DNA of 64,000 bases, taken from contig JAKLII010000010.1 of the NCBI GenBank assembly GCA_022709695.1, forward strand, positions 62,001-126,000, given 5' to 3'. Made by a program: the position numbers and the translations under genes. The notes beneath the pieces were generated by a model. It saw nothing but the letters and a program-made list of their open reading frames with translations, did no database searches and had not been told where the DNA came from. Each line of letters begins with the position of its first letter. Position 1 is the stretch's first letter. Below, piece after piece: positions 9,266 through 17,541 of this stretch. The stretch comes from Bacteroidota bacterium (GTDB lineage Bacteria; Bacteroidota; Bacteroidia; Bacteroidales; SKPS01).

Positions 9266-10081
9266 ATGGAACAGGAAAAAGTTCTGATAGAGCGGTGTTG
9301 GGAGGATCCGGCACTGATACATGAAGCTTCTGTGAAGGAGGCCATCCGGTGGACCATCGCGCAACTCGACGCCGGAAAACTGCGGGTGGCGGAGCCCACA
9401 CCGGGAGGCTGGGTGGTGCAGGAGTGGGTAAAGAAGGCGATCCTGCTGTATTTCAGAGTCTCTGAGATGAAGGTATTTCGGGCAGGAGATCTTACATTTC
9501 ACGACCGCATACCCCTCAAAGGGGATTACCAGCACCTGGGGGTGAGGGTGGTACCACATGCCGTAGCCCGTTACGGAGCCTATCTGGCACCGGGAGTAAT
9601 CATGATGCCTTCGTATGTAAACATCGGCGCCTATGTGGATGCAGGCACGATGGTCGACACCTGGGCTACCGTGGGTTCGTGTGCACAGATTGGGAAAAAC
9701 GTTCACCTGAGCGGAGGCGTGGGGATCGGCGGGGTGCTGGAGCCGTTGCAGGCAGCTCCCGTGATTGTGGAAGATAACTGCTTCATCGGCTCACGGAGCA
9801 TCATCGTGGAAGGGGCTATTGTGGAGACCGGAGCCGTGATCGGCGCCAATGTGGTGATTACGGGATCAACACGCATCATTGAGGTAACCGGAGTAAAAGA
9901 AGTGGTATATCGCGGAAGGGTACCGGCCGGCAGTGTGGTGATCCCGGGGACCTATCCGAAAAGTTTCGCTTCAGGAACGTATCAGGTAGCGTGTGCCCTG
10001 ATCATCGGAAAACGGAACCCTTCAACAGACCTGAAGACTTCTCTTAATGAGGTGCTGCGGGAATACCAGATATCCGTCTGA
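9266..10081 (+). CDS. dapD: 2,3,4,5-tetrahydropyridine-2,6-dicarboxylate N-succinyltransferase
   Basis: A 271-residue DapD, which succinylates tetrahydrodipicolinate in the succinylase branch of diaminopimelate and lysine synthesis; the product feeds peptidoglycan. The C-terminal two thirds are a left-handed beta helix built of hexapeptide repeats (about residues 100-210), including MMPSYVNIGAYVDAGTMVDT and VEDNCFIGSRSIIVEGA in part, which are hallmark DapD blocks. Length is standard. It is the first gene of a plus-strand run in which the next gene starts one base after its stop, so it is likely co-transcribed with the glycosyltransferase. Confidence 0.95.
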   Translation: MEQEKVLIERCWEDPALIHEASVKEAIRWTIAQLDAGKLRVAEPTPGGWVVQEWVKKAILLYFRVSEMKVFRAGDLTFHDRIPLKGDYQHLGVRVVPHAVARYGAYLAPGVIMMPSYVNIGAYVDAGTMVDTWATVGSCAQIGKNVHLSGGVGIGGVLEPLQAAPVIVEDNCFIGSRSIIVEGAIVETGAVIGANVVITGSTRIIEVTGVKEVVYRGRVPAGSVVIPGTYPKSFASGTYQVACALIIGKRNPSTDLKTSLNEVLREYQISV

Positions 10082-10082
10082 A

Positions 10083-11096
10083 ATGGAAAATGCCAGATTC
10101 CTTGTGATTCAGACCGCCTCCATCGGAGATGCCATACTGGTTACCCCGGTGCTGGAAGCACTCCACTCCCATTTTCCGGAAGCCTCCATCGGGATCCTGG
10201 TAAAAAGCGGGATGGAAGGACTTTTTACCGAACACCCTTATATATCCAAAATTCATATCTGGAATAAAAAGCAGCATAAATACAGGAATCTTTTCCGGTT
10301 GATCCGGGAGATCAGAAAGGAGCATTACAATCTGATTATCAATGCACAGCGTTTCTTCAGTACCGGTATGATTGCAGTGCTCTCGGGCGCGGGAGCCACG
10401 GTGGGATTCGATAAAAATCCATGGTCCAGGTTCTTTACGCGACGCATTCCCCATCAGATCGGAGACGCTGCCGTGCATGAAACCGACCGCAACTTATCCC
10501 TCATCGCCCATCTGGGCATCAAACCCATCTTTCCGGTGCGCCTGTATCCTGATAAGGCATCGGTAAAAAACACCCTTAAGTTCAAGGAGCAGCCCTACAT
10601 CACCGTTTCCCCCGCTTCGCTCTGGCCTACCAAACAGCTTCCGGAGGAGACGTGGACAGCATTTCTGCAAAAACTTTCACCCGGCTTCAGGTGTTATATC
10701 CTTGGAAGCAAAGCCGACTCTGCTTTGGCGCAGCGCATCATGAAAGGATCAGTAAACGAGGCGGTTATAGACCTCACCGGGAAGCTCTCGCTGCTGGAAT
10801 CTGCAGCCCTGATGCAGGATGCAGTGATGAATTACAGCAACGACTCAGCCCCCATGCACCTGGCATCGGCGGTGAATGCTCCCGTAACTGCCATCTTTTG
10901 TTCAACGGTACCCGCCTTCGGATTCGGGCCTCGTTCTCAGACATCTCATATTGTTGAATGTCAGGAAGATTTATCGTGCAGACCCTGTGGACTGCATGGC
11001 AGAAAGCGGTGTCCTGAAAAACATTATAAATGTGGCAAAAATATTGATCCTCAAATTCTTACAGATATTTTACACCACTATGCAGGAAGAAGTTAA
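10083..11096 (+). CDS. Glycosyltransferase family 9 (heptosyltransferase-like) protein
   Basis: A 337-residue GT-B fold transferase of the GT9 family, which includes the ADP-heptose:LPS heptosyltransferases. The N-terminus FLVIQTASIGDAILVTPVLEAL is the typical GT9 start (quoted short: TASIGDAILVTPV), and the C-terminal half has the donor-site block SNDSAPMHLASAVNAPVTAI. C-terminal cysteines (LSCRPCGLHGRKRC) also occur in the family. The ATG at 10083 is chosen because it begins one base after the dapD stop; an in-frame ATG at 10047 would overlap dapD. The last 17 bases overlap the next gene. Acceptor sugar cannot be read from sequence; a role in lipopolysaccharide core synthesis is the likely one. 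Confidence 0.88.
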   Translation: MENARFLVIQTASIGDAILVTPVLEALHSHFPEASIGILVKSGMEGLFTEHPYISKIHIWNKKQHKYRNLFRLIREIRKEHYNLIINAQRFFSTGMIAVLSGAGATVGFDKNPWSRFFTRRIPHQIGDAAVHETDRNLSLIAHLGIKPIFPVRLYPDKASVKNTLKFKEQPYITVSPASLWPTKQLPEETWTAFLQKLSPGFRCYILGSKADSALAQRIMKGSVNEAVIDLTGKLSLLESAALMQDAVMNYSNDSAPMHLASAVNAPVTAIFCSTVPAFGFGPRSQTSHIVECQEDLSCRPCGLHGRKRCPEKHYKCGKNIDPQILTDILHHYAGRS

Positions 11097-11643
11097 AAAG
11101 GCAGTTGCCGTACTGAAAAAGGGTGGGGTCATCCTGTACCCTACCGACACCATTTGGGGAATCGGCTGTGATGCCCGGAACCGCAAGGCCATTGCCAGGA
11201 TTTTTCATCTGAAGAGGCGTGATCCTTCGAAGCAGATGATTGTGCTGGCCACCTCCCTTGAGCAGGTTGCAGCCTATGTGGAGAAAATACCGGAGGTTGT
11301 TCCCGACCTGCTGCGAACCTACAACAGACCCCTTACGATCATATACCCCGGAGCAGTGAACCTGCCCGACAACCTGATCGGGCAGGACGGCACCATCGCC
11401 ATCAGGGTTGTAAGGAACACCCTCTGTGAAGCGATTATAGAATCTCTTGGAAATCCAATTGTTTCCACTTCAGCCAATCTTTCCGGAAATATTACCCCAC
11501 TTACCTTTGCGATGATCGAACCTGAGATTATCAAAGGGGTGGATTATGTGGTGCAGGTCCGGCAGGAGGAGGTCACTGAGGTGAAACCTTCCACCATTAT
11601 TAAGGTTGAAGCAAACAACCTCATCACCATTATCAGGGAATGA
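11080..11643 (+). CDS. L-threonylcarbamoyladenylate synthase (Sua5/YrdC family)
   Basis: A 187-residue YrdC-domain protein. It forms threonylcarbamoyl-AMP from threonine, bicarbonate and ATP, the first step of t6A37 modification of ANN-decoding tRNAs. Diagnostic blocks are KKGGVILYPTDTIWGIGCDA near the start, KRRDPSKQM and STSANLSGN. It is the short form, lacking the Sua5 C-terminal domain. The start at 11080 matches the family N-terminus; the frame is open further upstream but that part overlaps the glycosyltransferase by 17 bases only from this ATG. Its stop overlaps the cca start by ATGA. Confidence 0.93.
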   Translation: MQEEVKKAVAVLKKGGVILYPTDTIWGIGCDARNRKAIARIFHLKRRDPSKQMIVLATSLEQVAAYVEKIPEVVPDLLRTYNRPLTIIYPGAVNLPDNLIGQDGTIAIRVVRNTLCEAIIESLGNPIVSTSANLSGNITPLTFAMIEPEIIKGVDYVVQVRQEEVTEVKPSTIIKVEANNLITIIRE

Positions 11644-13064
11644 CTGCCGGTTTGCCACATCAGGACTTTTCAGAACACCTTGATCATGAGATATTCCGGA
11701 TCATTGCCGGGGCATCTGAGGATCTTGGGCAGAAAAGCTATGTAATCGGTGGGTTTGTGCGCGACATATTATTGTATCAGAACAGAAAGGACATTGATGT
11801 GGTGACCCTTGGGAGCGGGATTGCCCTGGCACGCAGGGTGGCAGATCTCTCCGGCAGAAAACCCAAAGTAGTTGTTTACAAGCATTTTGGCACAGCCATG
11901 CTGCGATATGATGATTTTATGGTGGAATTCGTAGGGGCACGCAGGGAGTCGTACCGCCACGACAGCCGCAAGCCGGTGGTAGAAGACGGCACCCTGGAGG
12001 AGGATCAGTTGCGGCGCGATTTTACCATCAATGCCATGGGAATCAGTCTGAACCGCGAAGACTTCGGTACCCTGAGCGATCCCTTCAACGGACTTGGGGA
12101 CCTGGAGGCAGGGCTGATCCGTACACCACGGGACCCGGAGATCACCTTTTCCGACGATCCACTGCGGATTTTCCGGGCCATCAGATTTGCCTCCCAACTG
12201 GGATTCAGCATAGAAGAGGAGACCTTCAATGCCATTGAAAATCAGCGCGAAAGGATCTCGATCCTCTCGGCTGAGCGCATTGCCGAAGAATTCAACAAAA
12301 TGATGCTCACCCCCCGCCCCTCCTTTGCCTTCAACCTCCTTGATTCTGCAGGGATCCTCGACAAGGTACTGCCGGAGCTTACCGCCATGAAAGGGGTTGA
12401 GAACGTGAATGGTATCAGGCACAAGGACAACTACCTGCACACCCTTGAGGTACTGGATAATCTGGCCATGGAGAGCGATGACCTGTGGCTGAGGTGGGCT
12501 GCCCTGCTGCATGATATTGCAAAGCCCGCCACAAAGAAATTTCAGCCCGGCACCGGATGGACGTTCCACGGGCATGAAGTGCTGGGGGTAAAAACAGCGC
12601 ACAGGATCTTCTCAAGACTCAAACTGCCGCTTAACGAACCGCTCCGGTTTGTGCAGAAAATGATCCAGCTCCACCTGAGGCCCATAGCCCTGGTGGAGAG
12701 CCATGTTACCGATTCAGCAGTGCGGCGCCTTTTGTTTGAAGCAGGTGATGATATCGACAAGCTGATGCAGTTGTGCAAAGCTGATATCACCTCGAAAAAT
12801 GAACAGAAAAGAACACGCTATACCCGTAATTTCGAGATCGTTGAGGAGAAACTGAAAGAGATTGAGGAGAAGGACCGGCTGCGCAACTGGCAGCCACCGG
12901 TGACCGGAGAGATGATCATGGAGGCATTCGGTATTGCCCCTTCGAAAGAGGTAGGAATCATAAAAACCGCCATCCGTGAAGCTATCCTCGACGGGATCAT
13001 CCCAAACCGGTTTGAGGAGGCGTATGCGCTGATGCTGGAAGAGGGTAAGAAATTGGGGTTATGA
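11640..13064 (+). CDS. cca: CCA tRNA nucleotidyltransferase with HD domain
   Basis: A 474-residue nucleotidyltransferase adding or repairing the 3' CCA of tRNAs. The N-terminal catalytic head holds GGFVRDILL and the metal-binding DID in RKDIDVVTLG (about residues 50-60), followed by RRDFTINAMG and the neck block DPLRIFRAIRFASQLGF. The C-terminal half has an HD motif (LLHDIAKPA), as in many family members. The need for CCA addition is visible in this window, since both tRNA-Leu genes lack an encoded CCA. Start and stop overlap the neighbours sua5 and miaA by four bases each (ATGA type), showing translational coupling. Poly(A) polymerase is the main alternative reading but the motif set favours CCA addition. 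Confidence 0.92.
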   Translation: MTAGLPHQDFSEHLDHEIFRIIAGASEDLGQKSYVIGGFVRDILLYQNRKDIDVVTLGSGIALARRVADLSGRKPKVVVYKHFGTAMLRYDDFMVEFVGARRESYRHDSRKPVVEDGTLEEDQLRRDFTINAMGISLNREDFGTLSDPFNGLGDLEAGLIRTPRDPEITFSDDPLRIFRAIRFASQLGFSIEEETFNAIENQRERISILSAERIAEEFNKMMLTPRPSFAFNLLDSAGILDKVLPELTAMKGVENVNGIRHKDNYLHTLEVLDNLAMESDDLWLRWAALLHDIAKPATKKFQPGTGWTFHGHEVLGVKTAHRIFSRLKLPLNEPLRFVQKMIQLHLRPIALVESHVTDSAVRRLLFEAGDDIDKLMQLCKADITSKNEQKRTRYTRNFEIVEEKLKEIEEKDRLRNWQPPVTGEMIMEAFGIAPSKEVGIIKTAIREAILDGIIPNRFEEAYALMLEEGKKLGL

Positions 13065-13978
13065 AAAAGTTCCTGGTGATGATCTGCGGGCCTACCGCGG
13101 TGGGCAAAACCGAAGTGGCCATTGAGGTGGCTAAGCATTTCGGCACGGAGATCATTTCGGCTGATTCGAGGCAGGTCTACCGGGAAATGCGGATAGGCAC
13201 CGCAGCACCTGACGCGCACCAACGGGATGCTGTTCCCCATCATCTGATCGGACACATCTCAGTAACAGATCCTTATAATGTTTCCAGATATGAGGGTGAG
13301 GTGATGTCGCTGCTGGAAGGGCTTTTTTCTACCCGGCAAATGGTTATTCTTGCAGGTGGATCAGGGCTTTATCTTGATGTGATCTCCAGGGGGATTGATG
13401 ACCTTCCGGACATTGATCCTGCATTACGGAGAAATCTGCGACAAAAATATGAGGAGCGTGGCATCGTATGGCTGCAGGAGGAGGTAGCGCGTCTGGATCC
13501 TGACTATTTCGGGCGGGTGGACCGGATGAATCCCAGCCGCCTGCTGCGGGCTCTGGAGGTTTTTGAAACCTGCGGGCAGCCTTTCAGTACATTGCGGATT
13601 TCGAAGGAGGTACAAAGGCCTTTCAGCATCATCAAAGTGGGATTAACCCTTCCGCGGGAGGTGCTGAACCAACGGATTGACATGCGGGTTGAGCGCATGA
13701 TCGGGGATGGACTGGTAGAAGAATACAGAACTCTTTTTCCTTTTCGTGAACTAAATGCGCTGAATACGGTTGGATACAAGGAGATCTTCACATTTCTTGA
13801 TGACCGGTGCACCCTGGAACAGGCCGTTGAAAAAATCAAAACCAATACCAGGCGGTATGCCAAACGGCAGATGACCTGGTTTAAAAGGGATCAGGGCATC
13901 AGATGGTTTTCTCCGGATGATACCGGCATCCTCATCAGGTACCTGACAGATCAGATTCAATGCAAAGAAAGCCAATGA
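13061..13978 (+). CDS. miaA: tRNA dimethylallyltransferase
   Basis: A 305-residue MiaA, which transfers a dimethylallyl group to A37 of tRNAs reading UNN codons. It has the P-loop GPTAVGKT (residues 10-17), SADSRQVYREM (about 34-44) and the block AGGSGLYLDVI where tRNA base and DMAPP bind. Later ALNTVGYKEI and TRRYAKRQMTWF are also family signatures. Length is standard. It overlaps cca at the start and ispH at the end, each by four bases. The pairing with ispH is metabolically sensible because IspH makes the DMAPP that MiaA uses. Confidence 0.96.
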   Translation: MKKFLVMICGPTAVGKTEVAIEVAKHFGTEIISADSRQVYREMRIGTAAPDAHQRDAVPHHLIGHISVTDPYNVSRYEGEVMSLLEGLFSTRQMVILAGGSGLYLDVISRGIDDLPDIDPALRRNLRQKYEERGIVWLQEEVARLDPDYFGRVDRMNPSRLLRALEVFETCGQPFSTLRISKEVQRPFSIIKVGLTLPREVLNQRIDMRVERMIGDGLVEEYRTLFPFRELNALNTVGYKEIFTFLDDRCTLEQAVEKIKTNTRRYAKRQMTWFKRDQGIRWFSPDDTGILIRYLTDQIQCKESQ

Positions 13979-14850
13979 TCATAGAGATAGACCACAAATC
14001 GGGATTTTGTTTCGGGGTTGTGAAAGCCATCGCGGCAGCGGAGGAGGGCATTGCCTCTGAAGAGCCCATCCAGTGTCTCGGAGATATCGTTCATAACAGC
14101 CATGAGGTTAAGAGGCTGTCCGACAGGGGATTACAGGTGATCACCCGCGATGATATGCAGAAAATGGAAGGTACCAGGGTGATGATCCGTGCGCACGGGG
14201 AACCCCCTGAAACCTACGAACTCGCCCGTAAGCAGAATATTCGTGTCATTGACGCTACCTGTCCGATTGTGCTGAAGCTCCAGCAACGGGTCAAGAAAGG
14301 GGCTCAGGAGATGCAGGAGGCTGAAGGATACGTGTATATTCTTGGAAAAGAGGGACATGCGGAAGTTGTAGGACTGATGGGCCAGACGGGCAGAAGGGCA
14401 AGGGTAATTCAGAATGTGGACGACCTGAAAGATGCCGACTTCAGCAGGCCATCGCGGTTATATGCCCAGACTACCGAGGATCCTGAGAAACTGAAAACTG
14501 TGGCTGCCTATATCGAGGATAGATACCGTGCAGCCGGATATGACCCTGCAACCATGTTCAAAGCGCATGATACGATCTGCCGTCAGGTATCGAACCGTGG
14601 TATTGAGATCAGGGAGTTTGCCGGGCGTTTTGACCTGGTGATTTTTGTAAGTGATCCGAAAAGCTCCAACGGGAAGCAGCTGTTTGAGATATGCCTGAAA
14701 ACCAATCGGCGAAGCTATTTTGTAACCGGGCCTGAAGATCTTAAGAAAGAGTGGTTTACCAATACAGAGCGGGTGGGGATCTGTGGCGCCACCTCCACCC
14801 CGCAATGGGTGATGGAAGCAGTGAGGGACCGGATCAGGGAGATGTCGTAA
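13975..14850 (+). CDS. ispH: 4-hydroxy-3-methylbut-2-enyl diphosphate reductase
   Basis: A 291-residue iron-sulfur enzyme catalysing the last step of the MEP isoprenoid pathway, giving IPP and DMAPP. The three cluster cysteines are seen in SGFCFGV (C12), DATCP and CGATSTP. HGEPPETY, SKSSNGKQL-like (SDPKSSNGKQ) and STPQWV blocks match the family. The start at 13975 is preferred over an ATG 15 bases upstream because it gives the same ATGA overlap with miaA seen at the two previous junctions. It is the last gene of the coupled run; rpsA beyond has its own promoter. Confidence 0.95.
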   Translation: MIIEIDHKSGFCFGVVKAIAAAEEGIASEEPIQCLGDIVHNSHEVKRLSDRGLQVITRDDMQKMEGTRVMIRAHGEPPETYELARKQNIRVIDATCPIVLKLQQRVKKGAQEMQEAEGYVYILGKEGHAEVVGLMGQTGRRARVIQNVDDLKDADFSRPSRLYAQTTEDPEKLKTVAAYIEDRYRAAGYDPATMFKAHDTICRQVSNRGIEIREFAGRFDLVIFVSDPKSSNGKQLFEICLKTNRRSYFVTGPEDLKKEWFTNTERVGICGATSTPQWVMEAVRDRIREMS

Positions 14851-14877
14851 TCCCGGATCCTGCTTTAAATAACAATT

Positions 14878-14904
14878 TTTGTGTCAGATAATTTCCTATC
14901 TTTG
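14878..14904 (+). promoter_or_regulatory. Promoter of rpsA
   Basis: A perfect -7 element TATCTTTG is at 14897-14904, with TTTTTG ending at 14881 upstream (spacing somewhat short, about 15-17 bases). The leader from about 14911 to 14997 includes a small hairpin, CCCC-ATTTGAA-GGGG, around 14908-14922, which could take part in S1 autoregulation; this is inference. Confidence 0.6.
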
Positions 14905-14997
14905 CACCCCCATTTGAAGGGGTAATAAAATCAGTATAAACCGCCCGGGGCAAAAAGTGCATCAGGCACCACCATCAGGGCAAAAAAAAACAAGGTT

Positions 14998-17361
14998 ATG
15001 ACAGAAGAAATGCAAAATGAGATGATTCCTGAAGAACAGGAAGTTAATCAACCGGCTGAGGAGCAGGTTGAGGAAGTTGAGAATGTTGAGAAGGTTGAGG
15101 AAGTTGAGGAAGTTGAGAGCGTTGAGGCTGAGGCAGAAGTTGAAGCTGAGGTTGAAGCCGAGATTGAAGCTGAGGTTGAAGCTGAACCGGAAGCTGAGGT
15201 TGAAGCCGAACCGGAAGTTGAGGTTGAAGCCGTTGTGGAAGAGGTAGTTGAGCCGGAAGTACAGGAGCCGGTGATTGAGAAGGCTCCGGAAGTTGTGGTA
15301 CAAGCAGCACCGGTAGCAGCAGCGCCCAAAAAGCACGTGTTGAGCGAGCCGGGAGAATTCGACTGGGATTCCGTTGACAAGCGCAAGGAGAAGTATGATG
15401 AAAGCCAGCGTAACAACCTGGAGAACCTGTATGGCAATACCCTGAAGTCCATCAATGAACAGCAGGTTATTGACGGCATCGTGGTAGCCAAGAATGCCCG
15501 CGAGGTTGTTGTGAATATCGGATACAAGTCGGATGGTGTGATCAGCCTTGCCGAATTGCGTTACCGCGATGTGATCAACCTTGGAGATGCCATTGAAGTA
15601 TATGTTGAAAACCAGGAGGACCCGAACGGTCAGCTGGTCCTTTCCCATAAAAAAGCACGTGTTCTGAGGTCATGGGAGCGTATCAACCAGGCCATGGAGC
15701 AGGATGAAATCATCAACGGATACGTGAAATGCCGCACCAAAGGTGGTCTTATTGTAGATGTATTTGGTATTGAGGCTTTCCTTCCGGGTTCGCAGATCGA
15801 TGTGAAACCCATCCGCGACTATGATATCTATGTAGGTAAGACCATGGAATTCAAGGTGGTGAAAATCAACCATGAATACAAAAACGTGGTGGTATCGCAC
15901 AAAGCCCTCATCCAGGATGAACTTGAAAAACAAAAAGCCGAAATTATTGCCAGGCTTGAGAAAGGGCAGATCCTCGAAGGTACTGTCAAGAATATCACCA
16001 CTTATGGGGTATTCATCGACCTGGGCGGCGTAGACGGACTTATCCACATCACCGACCTGAGCTGGGGCCGTATCAACCACCCTGAAGAGATTGTGACACT
16101 GGATGAGAAGATCAAGGTAGTTATCCTTGATTTCGACGACAATAAGAAACGTATTGCCCTGGGCCTCAAACAGCTCACCCCGCACCCGTGGAACAGCCTG
16201 AGCGAAGGGCTGCAGGTAGGCGACAAAGTGAAGGGCAAAGTGGTTGTGATCGCCGATTACGGCGCATTTGTGGAAATTGCCCCCGGTGTGGAAGGGCTGA
16301 TCCACGTATCGGAAATGTCATGGTCGCAGCATCTGCGCACCGCACAGGATTTCCTGAAGGTAGGTGACGAAATTGAAGCCGTAATTCTTACCCTTGACCG
16401 TGAAGAGCGTAAAATGTCGCTGGGTATCAAGCAGCTGATCCCCGATCCGTGGGAAAACATCGTTGCCAAATATCCGGTGCATTCGAAGCACCAGGCTATC
16501 GTGCGGAACTTCACCAACTTCGGTATTTTTGTGGAACTTGAAGAGGGCGTTGACGGCCTGATCCATATCTCTGACCTTTCATGGAGCAAAAAGATCAAGC
16601 ATCCGGCAGAATTCACCAAAATCGGAGAAACCCTCGAAGTACTCGTACTTGAGGTGGATCTTGAAAACCGCAGGCTCAGCCTTGGCCACAAACAACTCGA
16701 AGAGAATCCCTGGGATGTGTTCGAAACCGTTTTCACTGTTGATTCGATCCATCGTGGTACCGTGATGAGCAGCATGGAAAAGGGTGCCATCATTGCCTTA
16801 CCTTACGGTGTGGAAGGCTTTGCCCCGCTGCGCCATTTGCAGAAAGAGGACAACTCCATCGCCCGCGTGGATGAAGCCCTTGATTTCAAGGTGATTGAAT
16901 TCTCAAAGGAAAACAAGAAGATCATTGTTTCCCATTCCAAAACTTTTCAGGACAAACTGATTCAGCAGAAGGAAGAAGAAAAACAGGAAGAAGCCAAGCG
17001 TGAACAGAGCACCAGCAAGGCAGTTAAGAAAATAAAGGAAAACCTTGAAAAAACCACCCTTGGTGACCTCAGCGTTCTTGCTGACCTGAAAGAAGAGATG
17101 ATGGAAGGAGAGGTTGCTGATGCAAAAGCCAAGCTCGAGGAGATGGAAAAGAAACAAAAGGCACGTCAGACCAAACCCAAGGCAGAGAAACACACCGAAG
17201 GTGAAGAGGGAAGTGAAGAGGTAGCCGAAAAAGCTCCCAAGGCAAAAGGTGGCAAGAAGAAGAAGGAAGAAACTCCTGAAGCTGAAGCACCTAAGGCTGC
17301 TGAAGCTCCCGAAGCACCTGAAGTATCCGGTGAAACCGCTGAAGCGCAGCCGGAAGCATAA
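14998..17361 (+). CDS. rpsA: 30S ribosomal protein S1 with long acidic and basic tails
   Basis: A 787-residue S1 protein that holds mRNA at the ribosome for initiation. Six S1 (OB-fold) domains are visible at roughly residues 153-220, 235-302, 318-388, 405-473, 492-560 and 577-645; repeats such as GVFIDLGGVDGLIHITDLSW, GAFVEIAPGVEGLIHVSEMS and GIFVELEEGVDGLIHISDLS are unmistakable. Most S1 proteins have 550-600 residues. The extra length is an N-terminal Glu/Val/Ala low-complexity tail (about residues 8-100) made of short tandem codons, and a C-terminal Lys/Glu then Ala/Glu/Pro tail (about 650-787). It has its own promoter and a strong terminator. As Bacteroidota mRNAs mostly lack Shine-Dalgarno sites, S1 is expected to be central to initiation. 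Confidence 0.95.
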   Translation: MTEEMQNEMIPEEQEVNQPAEEQVEEVENVEKVEEVEEVESVEAEAEVEAEVEAEIEAEVEAEPEAEVEAEPEVEVEAVVEEVVEPEVQEPVIEKAPEVVVQAAPVAAAPKKHVLSEPGEFDWDSVDKRKEKYDESQRNNLENLYGNTLKSINEQQVIDGIVVAKNAREVVVNIGYKSDGVISLAELRYRDVINLGDAIEVYVENQEDPNGQLVLSHKKARVLRSWERINQAMEQDEIINGYVKCRTKGGLIVDVFGIEAFLPGSQIDVKPIRDYDIYVGKTMEFKVVKINHEYKNVVVSHKALIQDELEKQKAEIIARLEKGQILEGTVKNITTYGVFIDLGGVDGLIHITDLSWGRINHPEEIVTLDEKIKVVILDFDDNKKRIALGLKQLTPHPWNSLSEGLQVGDKVKGKVVVIADYGAFVEIAPGVEGLIHVSEMSWSQHLRTAQDFLKVGDEIEAVILTLDREERKMSLGIKQLIPDPWENIVAKYPVHSKHQAIVRNFTNFGIFVELEEGVDGLIHISDLSWSKKIKHPAEFTKIGETLEVLVLEVDLENRRLSLGHKQLEENPWDVFETVFTVDSIHRGTVMSSMEKGAIIALPYGVEGFAPLRHLQKEDNSIARVDEALDFKVIEFSKENKKIIVSHSKTFQDKLIQQKEEEKQEEAKREQSTSKAVKKIKENLEKTTLGDLSVLADLKEEMMEGEVADAKAKLEEMEKKQKARQTKPKAEKHTEGEEGSEEVAEKAPKAKGGKKKKEETPEAEAPKAAEAPEAPEVSGETAEAQPEA

Positions 17362-17387
17362 TCAACGGTGTAAGCATAATACAGGAA

Positions 17388-17416
17388 GGGCGTCTGGATT
17401 CAGGCGCCCGTTTTTT
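17388..17416 (+). terminator. Rho-independent terminator of rpsA
   Basis: GGGCGTCTG-GATT-CAGGCGCCC is a strong GC hairpin (one G-T wobble), followed by G and six Ts at 17411-17416, 27 bases after the rpsA stop. Confidence 0.9.
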
Positions 17417-17432
17417 ATGTTCAAGGAACTTT

Positions 17433-17541
17433 GATCAAAGATCAAAGATCAAAGATCAAAGATGTAAGTTACAGGTCCCGGATCAGAACTCACTCATCAC
17501 TAATAACTTATAACTAGCTCCTGTCCCCTGTCCCCTGTCCC
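17433..17541. repeat. Two heptamer tandem repeats
   Basis: Four perfect copies of GATCAAA (17433-17460) are followed, after about 60 bases, by three copies of CTGTCCC (17521-17541). The second array abuts the stop codon of the TPR membrane protein at 17542. Both have a 7-base unit like the GGAGTTA arrays further on. Confidence 0.85.
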
